Shown here in pieces: positions 1-9,809 of a DNA stretch of 64,000 bases. The stretch's first letter is position 1. Each line of letters begins with the position of its first letter. Both the position numbers and the translations under genes were made by a program. The stretch covers positions 67,578,933 to 67,642,932 of the forward strand of contig JAYESD010000004.1 in NCBI GenBank assembly GCA_036927565.1, written 5' to 3'. This DNA is from Tuctoria greenei. Taxonomy: Eukaryota; Streptophyta; Magnoliopsida; Poales; Poaceae. The notes under the pieces were generated by a model. That model did not search any database and had not been told where the DNA came from. It saw only the letters and a program-made list of their open reading frames with translations.

Positions 1-693
1 AGAGGGAACTTGGTTTTGGGGATAGTTATGGTTTGGTAATGGTTATGGTTGGTAACATGGCTATGGATTAATTTCTGGTATTGGATATGATTAATGGTAA
101 TGTTGAAATCGGGTATACGGATGACGGATGATGGATATGGAATATGGACTGGTACTAAGTTTTTAATTATGGTTTATGATGGGTTTATTCACATACATAA
201 GATATATTGCTTTTCAAATGTTTTAATGTACTTTTTAGCACTCATTTATTGTTATATTTGTCATTTGTATCAGCTACAAGTCATACTTTCCACACTTTCT
301 GAGTACGACATGTACTCACCCTTGCAATCCCCCCCAATAGTTGCATGTTAGGATTGGGAGTTTACCGATGATAATGCAGAATTCTAGGTCGTGTCTACCG
401 CCATCTTTGCCCGTGGAGTGTTGGAGCTGGGCCATCTCATATGCCTATTTGCTTATTTGCTTAGTTTGCTCAGTTTAGTTTAATTCCGCTACATTAGTTC
501 AAACTTGTCATTAATATTTATTAGAGCTTGTATTCAAGGATATTATGAGTTGTGTAATAAAATCTAGTTAATTAATCTTGTTTTGTGGTAATTTTATGTA
601 TACTCTTTTGTGAATGCACTTGTGTATGTGTGTTGAACGTCCTGGGCACACATATGCGTTCACTTGGTTCATTCTTCGGAACCGAGTGTCATA
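1..693 (+). repeat. Tekay 5' LTR, 3' portion only
   Basis: These bases match the reverse complement of the left end of the solo LTR at 37594. The LTR ends with GTGTCATA at 693, just before the primer-binding site. The rest lies left of the window. The small open frames here (for example 94-351) have no family signature and are chance frames in an LTR. Confidence 0.85.
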
Positions 694-696
694 AAT

Positions 697-709
697 TGGT
701 ATCAGAGCC
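697..709 (+). other. Tekay primer-binding site (initiator tRNA-Met type)
   Basis: The sequence TGGTATCAGAGCC lies 3 bases after the LTR end. It is complementary to the 3' end of plant initiator tRNA-Met, the usual primer of this lineage. It fixes the LTR boundary and the + orientation. About 250 bases of leader without a recognisable gene separate it from gag. Confidence 0.9.
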
Positions 710-962
710 ACAGGTTGATCGTAGGACGCAGCCTAGATAGAATGGACACTTTAGAGCACATAGGAGCACTCAGGAACAGATGTGTTTTTGTTTGGTGTGC
801 TGTTGCTATATATTGTTTGCTTGTGTGCTTAATAGAGGATTGTGGGATGCTCTAGCATTGCCATGTCCACGTAGGCTAGAGTAGTTAGTTGCTTAGTTTC
901 ATATCCCTTGATGCATATAGTTGGGGACGTCTTCAAAATTCTTATCTCTTGCTTTTCTTTAG

Positions 963-2060
963 ATTGTGAGGACTCGCAACCAGAGGGATGGAAATGATGA
1001 GGAGGAGAACCATGGAGCACCTCAGAATAACAATGGACAATGACCTGCCCAATGAGCTATTAATATTGAGCAGCTATTGGCTATGCAAAACCAGCTCATG
1101 CAGACCATGATCCAGACTATGGGATAGCTGCAGGCTGGTAACGTTAACAATCATCCCCATATGCCTCCACCGCCACCCCCGCCTCCACATAACCGGTTAG
1201 GAGAGTTTTTGAGGACAAGGCTGCCGACCTTTGCTCAAGGCGCTGGCCCTATGGACGCCGACGATTGGCTTAAGTCTATGGAGAAGAAGCTTGCTATTGT
1301 CCAATGTAGCAACAGGGAGAAGGTGCTTTTTGCTTCTCATCAACTAGTTGGAGCCACTGCGGATTGGTGGGATTCCCTATGCAATGCTCATGAGAATCAG
1401 GAGAGGATCGCCTGGGCGGAATTCAAGGAGAGTTTTTGTTCCCATTATGTGCCGGAAGGTGTTATGATTTTGAAGAGACAAGAATTTGAGAACTTGAGGC
1501 AAGGAATATCGATTGTGGGTGAATATCTCAATAGACTCAATCAACTCTCAAGATATGCGCCTGAGGATGTGAGCCGGGACAGTCAGAAGCAATACTTGTT
1601 CATGAGAGGCTTGAACAATGAAATCCAAGTGCAATTGCTCAATTGTGATTATGTAAACTTCTAGAAGCTTGTGTACAAAGCAATTGTGGTGGAGAACATG
1701 GTCCGTGAGATGGAGCAAGACAACAAGAGAAAGGCGCCATATCAAGGACAGCAACCAGGAAGTAATGAGCGCCCTCACTTTGCGCCTCCTAATGTGCCAT
1801 ATTACAGCTCCTCTGCCCCTGTACAACACCGTGGGTTTGCACCACGCCCAATTCAGTTTGTGCAGCAGCGCCCTGTAATGCGAGCACCTAGGCCTCCAAT
1901 GCCATATGCACCTCGTGCTAATTTTCCTTGTGCAAATGTTCAGAACCAAGGTCGGCCCAATAATCTCAGTGGAGTAAAGAAGTGCTATACTTGTGGAGAA
2001 CCTAGACACTTTGCGCATTAATGTCCTAAGTCAGGCCTTGGTCAAGGAAGCAATGCACCG
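963..2060 (+). pseudogene. gag: Tekay gag (capsid and zinc knuckle), broken
   Basis: Gag would form the virus-like particle that packages element RNA. One frame can be followed from 963 through a proline run (about 1161-1185), a retrotransposon-gag core (about 1200-1660) and a CCHC zinc knuckle at 1983-2024 with spacing CX2CX4HX4C. The expected start reads ATT instead of ATG at 963-965, right after a pyrimidine tract ending in AG. Stops lie at 1041 (TGA), 1053 (TGA), 1125 (TAG), 1662 (TAG) and 2019 (TAA); the last one is inside the zinc knuckle. Protease follows in the same frame. Confidence 0.85.
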
Positions 2061-2543
2061 AGACAAAACCCAAGACCTTTTGGAGGGGCACCACAAGGGA
2101 ACCGTGGACAACATAATTTTGCTCGTGGCAACGTGAACCGTGTCTCTACGCAGGATGCACAAAAAGCGGATTACGTGGTGATTGGAATGTTTCTCGCAAC
2201 ATCCAACCCGGCGACTATGTTATTTGACCCTGGAGCATCACATTCATTCATTGCATCGAAATATGTGACTATGTATAGTTTGTCTATCTGTCATATGAAC
2301 TTTACTCTATTGGTTAAGTCTCCTGGAGGAGAGATGAGGACAAATATAGTATGTCCAAAAGTAAGCCTTAGAATAAGGGGGGTAGACTTCTTTGCCAACC
2401 TCATTGTATTGGATTCTCAAGGATTAGACATTATACTTGGTATGGACTGGTTGAGGAAGCACAATGGAGTTATTGAGTGTGCCACGAAGATGGTGAAGTT
2501 AACCAATGAGGAAGGGATCATCATAGAATTCGAAGCATCTTAA
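2061..2543 (+). pseudogene. Tekay aspartic protease
   Basis: This is the retropepsin part of the polyprotein, which would cut gag and pol into mature proteins. The active-site loop reads FDPGASHSF, with the catalytic Asp at 2226-2228; family members usually have DSGAS or DTGAS, so the Pro after Asp is unusual. A second flap-side motif, IILGMDWL, is at about 2428-2455. It is in frame with gag. A TAA at 2541 separates it from RT. Confidence 0.8.
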
Positions 2544-4070
2544 CATGCACCAAAACAAGTGGAGATGAATCACATGATCTGTGCTGCAATTGAGAAAATT
2601 CTGGTGGTGTGTGAATTTTTGGACATGTTCCCAAATGAGTTACCAGGTATGCCACCTGAACGAGACATTATGTCCGTTATTGATTTAATACCTGGAACTA
2701 CACCTATAGCTAAGAGCATGTATAGGATGCCTCCTAAGGAATTAGCGGAGCTCAAGAAGTAGATTTAAGAGCAACTATAGAAGGGTTTTATTCACCCTAG
2801 CTCTTCACCTTGGGGAGCGCCCGTGCTGTTTGTGGACAAGAAGGATGGGTCACAAAGGATGTGCATTGATTACCGAGCTCTCAACGAGGTGACCATTAAG
2901 AAAAAATACATCTTGCCACATATAGAGGACATGTTTGATCAGATGAAGGGTGCTTGTGCCTTCTGTAAGATTGATTTGAGGTCGGGATACTTCCAAATGA
3001 AGATTAGACCGTTGGACATACCTGAGACAGCTTTTAGGACACGGTATGGATCTTATGAGTACACCGTGATGTCCTTTGGATTGACCAATGCACCTGCGTA
3101 TTTTATGTACCTCATTAATAAGGTCTTCATGGAGTACTTGGATATGTTTGTCGTGGTGTTTATTGATGATATAACGATCTACTCGAAGGATGAGAAGGAG
3201 CATGAGGAACACTTGAGGCTTACGTTCTAGAAATTGAGGGAGCATCAATTGTATGCTAAGTTCAACAAATTTCAATTTTGGTTAAGGGAAGTGTTGTTTT
3301 TGGGTCATATCATCTCAGGAGGAGGAGTTTCAGTTGACCCCAGAAAAGTGAGGGACGTGTTAAAATGGGAACCACCGCAAAATGTCAAGGAAATCCAGAG
3401 TTTTCATGGGATGGCTGGATATTACCGTCGATTCATCAAGGATTTTTCCAACATAGCCAAGCCAATGATGGAATTGCTAATGAAGGGGAAGGTTTTCGAA
3501 TGGACATCAACTTGTCAAGAGAGTTTTGAGGAGTTGAAGAAGAGGATAACTACAGTCCCAGTTTTTGTGTTGCCGGATGTGAGCAAGAGTTTCGATATTT
3601 ATTGTGATGCATCGAGACAAGGACTTGGATGTGTGCTTATGCAAGAAGGTCAAGTGGTCGCCTATGCATCAAGGCAATTGATGAAACATGAGCAGAATTA
3701 TCCAACGCATGATTTGGATCTTGCAGCCGTGGTACACACATTGAAGATTTGGAGACACTACATCATTGGACATATGTGCGAACTTTATACGGATCATAAG
3801 AGTCTCAAGTATATTTTTACACAAACGTATATAAATTTGAGGCAACGAAGGTGGTTGTAGCTTATAAAAGATTATTATTTGGGAATTAATTATCACCTAG
3901 GAAAAGCCAATGTAGTGGCCGATGCCTTGAGTAGGAAGGGAGTAAGTAATCAACTTATGGTTCGAGAGCTGCCATCCAAGTTATGTAAGGAGTTTGAACC
4001 GTTGAATCTCGGATTTGTGAATGAGATGGGAATGATGGAGTTAAATCCGACTTTGGAGCAAGAAATTTGA
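2544..4070 (+). pseudogene. Tekay reverse transcriptase and RNase H
   Basis: The RT palm carries the motifs CIDYRALN, DLRSGYFQ and, at the active site, FIDD at 3159-3170, which is normal for Ty3/gypsy (xxDD). RNase H follows from about 3590, with DIYCDAS and the later YTDHKSLK. The reading frame is the same as gag-PR throughout. Stops interrupt it at 2760, 2766, 2778, 3228, 3858 and 4068. Several sit where CAG (Gln) or CGA (Arg) is expected. No large deletion is visible; the length is near normal for the lineage. Confidence 0.9.
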
Positions 4071-5428
4071 GAGGGTCAAACAATTCATGAAATCAAGGAA
4101 AGGACCCAAGAAGGAAAGGAATTCAGGTTTGATGAGAACGAACATGGTACCCTATGGCTTGGTAAGAGGACTGTCGTGCCTAATGTGAAGCAGATTTGGG
4201 AAACAATATTAAAAGAGGCACATGAATCACCATATTCAATTCACCCGGGTTGTACCATGTTGTACGAAGACTTGAAGACGTGCTATTGGTGTGCTAGCAT
4301 GAAAAGGACATAGCTGAATACGTAGCCTTGTGTGATGTGTGCCAACGAGTTAGGGTGGAACATCAAAGACCAGCTGGATTATTGCAGCCATTGAAAATTC
4401 TGGAGTGGAAGTGGGCAGAAATCATTATGGACTTTATAGTTGGTTTACCGTGTACTCAGTCCGGTTATGACTTAATTAGGGTAATTGTGGATCGTTTAAC
4501 CAAGTCGGCTCATTTTGTTCCTGTCAAGACCACCTATACCACTGTGAAGCAAGCAGAATTGTATATGGAGCATATTGTGTGTCGACATGGAGTCCCGAAG
4601 AAAATAGTCTCGGATAGAGGTTCTCAATTTACCTCCAGGTTCTCGCAGAAATTGCATGAAGCTTTGGGAACAAGGTTAAATTTTAGTTCAGCATATCATT
4701 CTCAAACGGATGGACAAACTGAGAGGACCAATCAGATTTTGGAGGATATGTTAAGAGCTTTTGCTTTAAAGCATGGGAAAAGTTGGGACAAGAGTTTTCC
4801 ATATGCAGAATTTTCGTACAACAGTAGTTACCAAGCAAGTTTGAAGATGTCACCTTATGAGGCACTATATGGAAGGAAGTGTAGGACACCTTTGTTCTGG
4901 AATGAAACACGAGAAACTCAAGTATTTGGTCTAGATGTGTTGCTAGAAGCTGAAAAGCAAGTTCAGATTATTCAGGAAAACATGAGGGCCGCTCAATCAA
5001 GGCAAAAAGGCTATGCAGACAATAGGAGAAGAAAACTAGCCTTTGAAGTAGGAGACTTTGTTTACCTCAAGGTGTCACCAATGGGAGGTCATAAGAGGTT
5101 TAACATAAGAGGTAAGCTAGCACCTCGCTATATTGGACCGTTCAAGATTTTGGACAAAAGAGGAGAAGTGGCATACAAGTTGGAGATGCCAACTCATCTT
5201 TCAGATGTTCATGATGTTTTTCATGTTTCCCAGCTCAAGAAGTGTTTAAGAGTACTGGAAGAACAAGTGCCAATGGAAGAATTAGAATTAGAGGCAGATT
5301 TGACTTATGCCAAGCAACGGATCAAAATCTTGGAAACCAAGGAGAGGGTCACAAGGAACAAGATCATCAGACGGTGTAAAGTTCAATGGAAGCATCATAT
5401 AGAATTAGAAGCAACATGGGAATTGTAG
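4071..5428 (+). pseudogene. Tekay integrase with C-terminal chromodomain
   Basis: Integrase inserts the cDNA into chromatin. The N-terminal zinc-binding region spans about 4230-4350. The catalytic residues are all present: Asp at 4430, Asp at 4613, Glu at 4721, which gives exact DD35E spacing. A GPY/F-type module (PRYIGPF) is near 5130, and a chromodomain with the typical QWKHH and ATWE block lies at about 5290-5428. Chromodomains of this lineage are thought to target heterochromatin. The frame changes at about 4307: one G appears lost from AGGGAC. From 4308 to 5428 the frame is open, so this is the best-preserved domain of the copy. Confidence 0.9.
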
Positions 5429-5497
5429 GATGATCTCAGGAAGGAATTTCCCTATCTCTTCTCTTACGCGTCAAATCTCGAGGGCGAGATTCATGTT

Positions 5498-5505
5498 AAG
5501 GGGGG
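5498..5505 (+). other. Tekay polypurine tract
   Basis: AAGGGGGG is followed by TAGTT and then the LTR start TGTAACACCC at 5511. This is the plus-strand priming site, and it confirms both orientation and the 3' LTR boundary. Confidence 0.85.
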
Positions 5506-5639
5506 TAGTTTGTAACACCCTCATTTTCATACATGATGCCATGCATACATTTATATATATATGTAACATTAATCAACCTAAAAAGGAACAAGTTTAAAAT
5601 TGATTTAGAACAAAACAACACTTAAGAATTCTGAGAAGT

Positions 5640-6075
5640 GCGGACTAGTTCAATTTTGGTGCGGACTAGTCCAATTTCTCTTTGACCTCGATCGGACTTG
5701 TCCATTTTTCTGCAGACTAGCCTGATTTCTCTATGGATACTTTCGGACTTGTCCGGTCCTGTGCAGACTAGTCCGGTGTTCCAATTCCCTTGGAAATTTT
5801 GCTAAGTCCCTAGACTTGTCCAGACTATTAAGATCTTCCAGCGGACTTGTCCGTTTTCCTCTCTGACTAAAGTTGGACTTGTCCGATTTTTGGCCAGACT
5901 TGTTTGTGGATAAATTCGGACTTGTCCGATATATAGTGCGGACTTGTCCTATTTCCCTCTGTCCAACTTTGGACTAGTCCAGTCCTTTTCGGACTCGTCC
6001 GATACCCAGTGCGGACTTGTCCAATTTCCCTTTGTCCAACTTCAGACTAGTCCGGTCCTTTTCGAACTTGTCCGA
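5640..6075 (+). promoter_or_regulatory. Array of CGGACTAGTCCG / CGGACTTGTCCG palindromes in the Tekay U3
   Basis: About 17 copies of a 10-12 bp near-palindrome (GGACTAGTCC or GGACTTGTCC, usually with flanking C and G) lie in 430 bp, 170-600 bp upstream of the TATA box. Two more follow near 6605-6640. The solo LTR carries the same kind of array at 39960-40290. A U3 position suggests an enhancer-like role, but that is inference. Confidence 0.6.
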
Positions 6076-6241
6076 TAGATCGCGACTCCGAGTTGATCTT
6101 TTGTTTCATGACTGGTTTCTTTGGTTTTACGTTAAGTGGGCCTAGGGACGTCGTTCCTAACTCTTTTAGAGCCCATGTGGGACTCTAAACCGGCCTCTAC
6201 TCATCTCAAACTCGAAATCCATCTAAGCCTAGCCTCCACCT

Positions 6242-6249
6242 CTATATAA
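6242..6249 (+). promoter_or_regulatory. Probable TATA box of the Tekay LTR
   Basis: CTATATAAAC sits in a pyrimidine-rich context. The solo LTR has the equivalent on the - strand at about 39795-39801. Confidence 0.6.
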
Positions 6250-7529
6250 ACAACCCCACCCCTTGGCTTGACATCTATTTGCCACTTTTCCACCCCACCC
6301 AAACCCTATTTCATAGAGAGACGCCATCAAGGAGGTAGAAGAAGATCCCAAGCAAGAAGAAGAAGAGGGGAAAACGAAAGAGGATCAAGATCTCCATCAA
6401 GTTTGTTCTTCATCACACATTCATCTCCAAGTTCATCATCAACCCTAGATCATCAAGATCCAAGTGTTGTCTCCAAGTTTCATGATTCATTGGAGTCCTA
6501 AACACATGGTATACCTTCTATTCTCTTTTCCTTACGTGAATTCAACCCCAATTCTCCAAATTCATGTCGATCTAGAAAACCCTAATCAACTGATCTCGTG
6601 CAGTGCGGACTTGTCCAGTCCCTAGCAGACAAGTCCGCTTTTTCTAGTTAATTTCTCTTGAATTAATTTTAAAATTAGATCGAATCAAATCCAAACGTGT
6701 ATAAACTTGTTAAAAGCTATTAGAACTAGTTAGTTATGATTAAAAGCAACTCTTTAACAAGTTCCACCTTGAATTTGCATTAATCATGCATGTCGTGTCA
6801 TATTGAGTAATATTTGTGCATCTATTGATTGTACTCTTGTCTTGTATGTTATTGTGCGAATTAGACAGGTTTGCGCTAGAGAGTGCCACGGAGGATCTCC
6901 ACGACCAAGATTTTGAATGCTTTGACCCGAACCAATCCCAAGAGCAAGGAAAGTGTCCATGAAGCATATTGATCCTGTTTTAAAGTAAATGTTTTTTTTG
7001 CAAAACTGCATGCTTGTGTCAATTTGATGGGAATCCTATGGTAGGAAGTTTACTAGATTTGTTTAACCATCCTTGTAACCTGGAATTTATGTAGAGAGTC
7101 AGGAAGGGCTTTTTACCTTTTTGCTATGCCTAATTACATGGGATGGGAAAACAACTATACTATTTAATTAAGCATTACTGAGATTGTGGTTAACATGAAC
7201 TGGTTAATATGATATGGTAATGGGTGATCTAAGCAAGCCTGGTATGTGGATGTGTTGGATGATATGGTGGTTGCTTGCTTTATATCTAAGGACCAGTTCA
7301 TGCAAGAATAAGCCAGGACTACTGTGCCACCACGAGGCCAAGTATGGGTGCGTCGTAGCTGATTAATTAGGGCTTTGCCAGTGCTATTTGGACCATTAAG
7401 GATGCTCGGGGAAGGGGTAGTCGGATTGGGTTTGTTGATGACTGGTGGGACTACCCTGGGATCCAAATGGCTCAAGAGGGGGCCCTTGGTTGAAGATGTG
7501 CTCACATGGAGGCATCGCAACTATCGACA

Positions 7530-8535
7530 CATGGAAGGGCAACGACATATGCCTAATGGTGAAGGAAGTTAAAAGAAAGGTAACAAAAAAATCTTCCTCC
7601 TCGCATTCTTTTAATAGTGATAGTGATAACTATAGTGATGATGAAGATATGCTAGTTGGCTTAGATAAGAAAATTGCTGCTAAAATGAAATTCTTAATGG
7701 ACAAGCTTGTTGATAGGAAGGGGCTAATTGATCGTCAAGAAGATATGATCATCCTCCAAAAGGAAGAGTATCTCAAGATCAATGAGCTCCTTGAACTTGA
7801 AAGGGAGCGAAGCAAGTCACTAGAAATTGAGTTAGCATCAAGGAAGGAAGCTTGCTTGAAGTTAAGCGACTCAAATGTTATCATCGAGGATGAACTTGCT
7901 AACTTAACCGAGTTAACAAGATCCTGAGGTACAAGTTGATTCACTCAAGCAAAGTGACCCTACATCCTCTTCAAGCTCACCTACTCAACACTTAAAATAT
8001 GAAACTACTATTACTTGTTCATGTGCTAAACTTGAAACTAGCTTGAAATAAAAGTCAAACTCGACCAAGGACAACCATCCTTCCCCAACTGGCATATTTG
8101 ACAAGGAGAAGGTGAAGTATGCACGCAGTGCATATTTGGCCACAAGACCTCCAAATGTCAAATATGGCATTGGGTATCCTTATTGTAAAAAAGCAAAATG
8201 CTAGAAGCCATAAGAATAACAAGGAGCACATTGTCTTTGTCAAGGGAAACTCCTCTCAATCTAGAAAGCCCAATAAAGTTGATAAGTCCAAGATGGTTAA
8301 CACACATGAACAACAACTCTTATTTAGAACTTTTGATGCATCTTATGTTCTTATGAAAAGCAACTTTGGTAAAGTGTATGCCAAATATGTTGGGCCACAC
8401 CATGGGGACACCAAGTCCCATGTGTGGGTGCCTAAATCACTTGTGACTAACTTTAATGGACCCAAGCAAGCATGGGTACCTAAAACCAAGGAGAAATTTG
8501 TTTTTGCAGGCCTATTCCTCTGGTGGATTGAAATG
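7530..8535 (+). pseudogene. gag: Maximus gag, C-terminal part
   Basis: The visible part begins just after where the zinc knuckle would be and matches the end of the - strand gag at 13443-13830 (shared CLMVKE, SSSSHS, KKIAA). A Ser/Asp-rich acidic stretch is followed by a Lys/Glu-rich predicted coiled coil (about 7690-7925). A TGA at 7925 and shifts near 8100 and 8450 break the frame before the protease. The capsid domain is absent. Confidence 0.75.
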
Positions 8536-8536
8536 G

Positions 8537-8880
8537 GTGCTAGATAGTGGATGCACCAACCACATGACCGGAGAAAGAAGGATGTTTGTTGAATATGAAG
8601 AAAATGAAGATCCAAGCGAGGGCATCTATTTTGGATACAATAGTCAAGGAAGGGTGTTCGATACAAGTAAAATTGCAATATCATCTCAACAAACGCTTTC
8701 TCTTGTTTTGCATGTCGACTCCTTAGATTATAACCTTCTGTCCATATCTCAATTATGTGACAAGGGTTATAATTGCTTGTTCAATAATGAGGGTGTGACC
8801 GTCTCTAGAAGGAGTGAGGACTCGGTTGCATTCAAGGGTGTGTTAAAGGGAAAGCTTTGCCTTGTTGACTTCAACAAAGA
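8537..8880 (+). pseudogene. Maximus aspartic protease
   Basis: The copia-type protease motif WVLDSGCTNHMTG places the catalytic DSG at about 8543-8551. Next comes the conserved region ending in NLLSISQLCDKGYNC (about 8730-8775), the end of protease and entry to the pre-integrase domain. This stretch is open within 8456-8992, but the frame then shifts into integrase. Confidence 0.8.
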
Positions 8881-9809
8881 TAAAGCTGAACTTGACACAT
8901 GCTTGGTTGCAAAAAACCAACATGGGTTGTATGTGGCATACACGGCTAGCACATGTTGGTATGAGGAATCTTCAAAAACTCCTCAACGGTGATCACATGC
9001 GAGGTTTGAAGGATGTTGTTTTTGAGAAAGACAGGCCTTGTAGCGCCTGCTAAGCCAGGAAGCAAGTAGGAGCACCCCATCACGCGAAGGATGTCATGAC
9101 AACGACAAGACCACTCGAGCTACTTCACATGTATCTATTTGTTCCAATTGCTTACATAAGCATCGGCGATAACAGATATGGTTTAGTAATTGTTGATGAT
9201 TTTTTGTGCTTCACGTGGGTTTTCTTTTTACAGGATAAGACAGAAACTCAAGGAACCCTTAATAAGTTTCTCAAGCATGCCCAAAATGAATTCTTGTTGA
9301 AGATCAAGAACATACGGAGTGACAACGGCACGAAATTCAAGAACACCCAAGTTGAGGAGTACTTAGACGTCAAAGGCATAAAACATGAGTTTTTAGGACC
9401 TTACTCCCCTCAACAAAATAGAGTAGCTGAAAGGAAGAACCGAACCCTCATAGAGATGGCGAGGACAATGCTTGATGAGTACAAGACTTCGGATCAATTT
9501 TGGGCTGAAGCAGTCAACACCGCCTGTCACGCCATAAATCGACTCTATCTTCACCGCCTACTCAAGAAAACATCATATGAACTACTCACTGGTAACAAAC
9601 CTAATATTTCCTATTTTCCAGTTTTCAGTTCTAAATGTTATATCTTAAACAAGAAGCCTAGGGCTTCAAAGTTTGCTTTGAAGTCCGATGAAGGTTTCTT
9701 GCTTGGCTATGATTCGATCTCTTACGCCTATGGTGTGTTCAACAAGGTCTCCGAACTTGTTGAAGTAGCACGTTACGTAGTGTTTGGTGAAACTAACGGC
9801 TCTCAATAA
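8881..9809 (+). pseudogene. Maximus integrase, first catalytic Asp replaced
   Basis: The zinc-binding N-terminus shows HTRLAHVGM and CSAC (about 8940-9053), followed by a stop. In the core, the position that is normally Asp in the xDLxGP motif reads Tyr (codon 9132-9134). The second Asp is at 9321 and Glu at 9429, giving a normal D35E interval. The motifs SDNG and ERKNRT are intact. Losing the first acidic residue should abolish strand transfer. Confidence 0.85.

Larger units (their letters stand above)
1..7525 (+). mobile_element. Tekay (Del) chromovirus, Ty3/gypsy, degenerate; right end truncated
   Basis: The order is LTR end, tRNA-Met type PBS, gag, protease, RT, RNase H, integrase with chromodomain, polypurine tract, LTR starting TGTAACACCC. 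This is a Ty3/gypsy chromovirus of the Tekay/Del type. The 5' LTR starts before the window. The 3' LTR runs from 5511 but stops near 7525, where Maximus gag sequence begins; by comparison with the complete related LTR at 37594-40439 about 0.8-0.9 kb of it is missing. The coding region has about a dozen stops and one frameshift, so the copy is dead. It is related to, but separate from, the solo LTR at 37594-40439. Confidence 0.9.
5511..7525 (+). repeat. Tekay 3' LTR, truncated
   Basis: It begins TGTAACACCC and can be aligned by eye with the reverse complement of the solo LTR at 37594-40439. The match stops near 7515-7535, in the segment equivalent to about 38520 of the solo LTR, where Maximus gag sequence takes over. 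The ORFs inside (6268-6501, 7375-7572) have no known domain. A TATA box sits near 6243 and a palindrome array upstream of it. Confidence 0.85.

Noticed and set aside
697..709. tRNA gene fragments at the PBS sites (also 15212, 49950)
   Set aside because: Only the 3' tRNA-complementary bases are present, right after LTR ends. They are primer-binding sites.
4300..4330. Programmed frameshift between Tekay RNase H and integrase
   Set aside because: Tekay relatives use one long gag-pol frame. A single lost G explains the shift, and no slippery site or pseudoknot is visible.
5640..6075. CRISPR-like pattern of short palindromes with spacers
   Set aside because: Repeats are 10-12 bp and degenerate, the spacing varies, and the context is a plant LTR with TATA and PPT. 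There are no cas genes.
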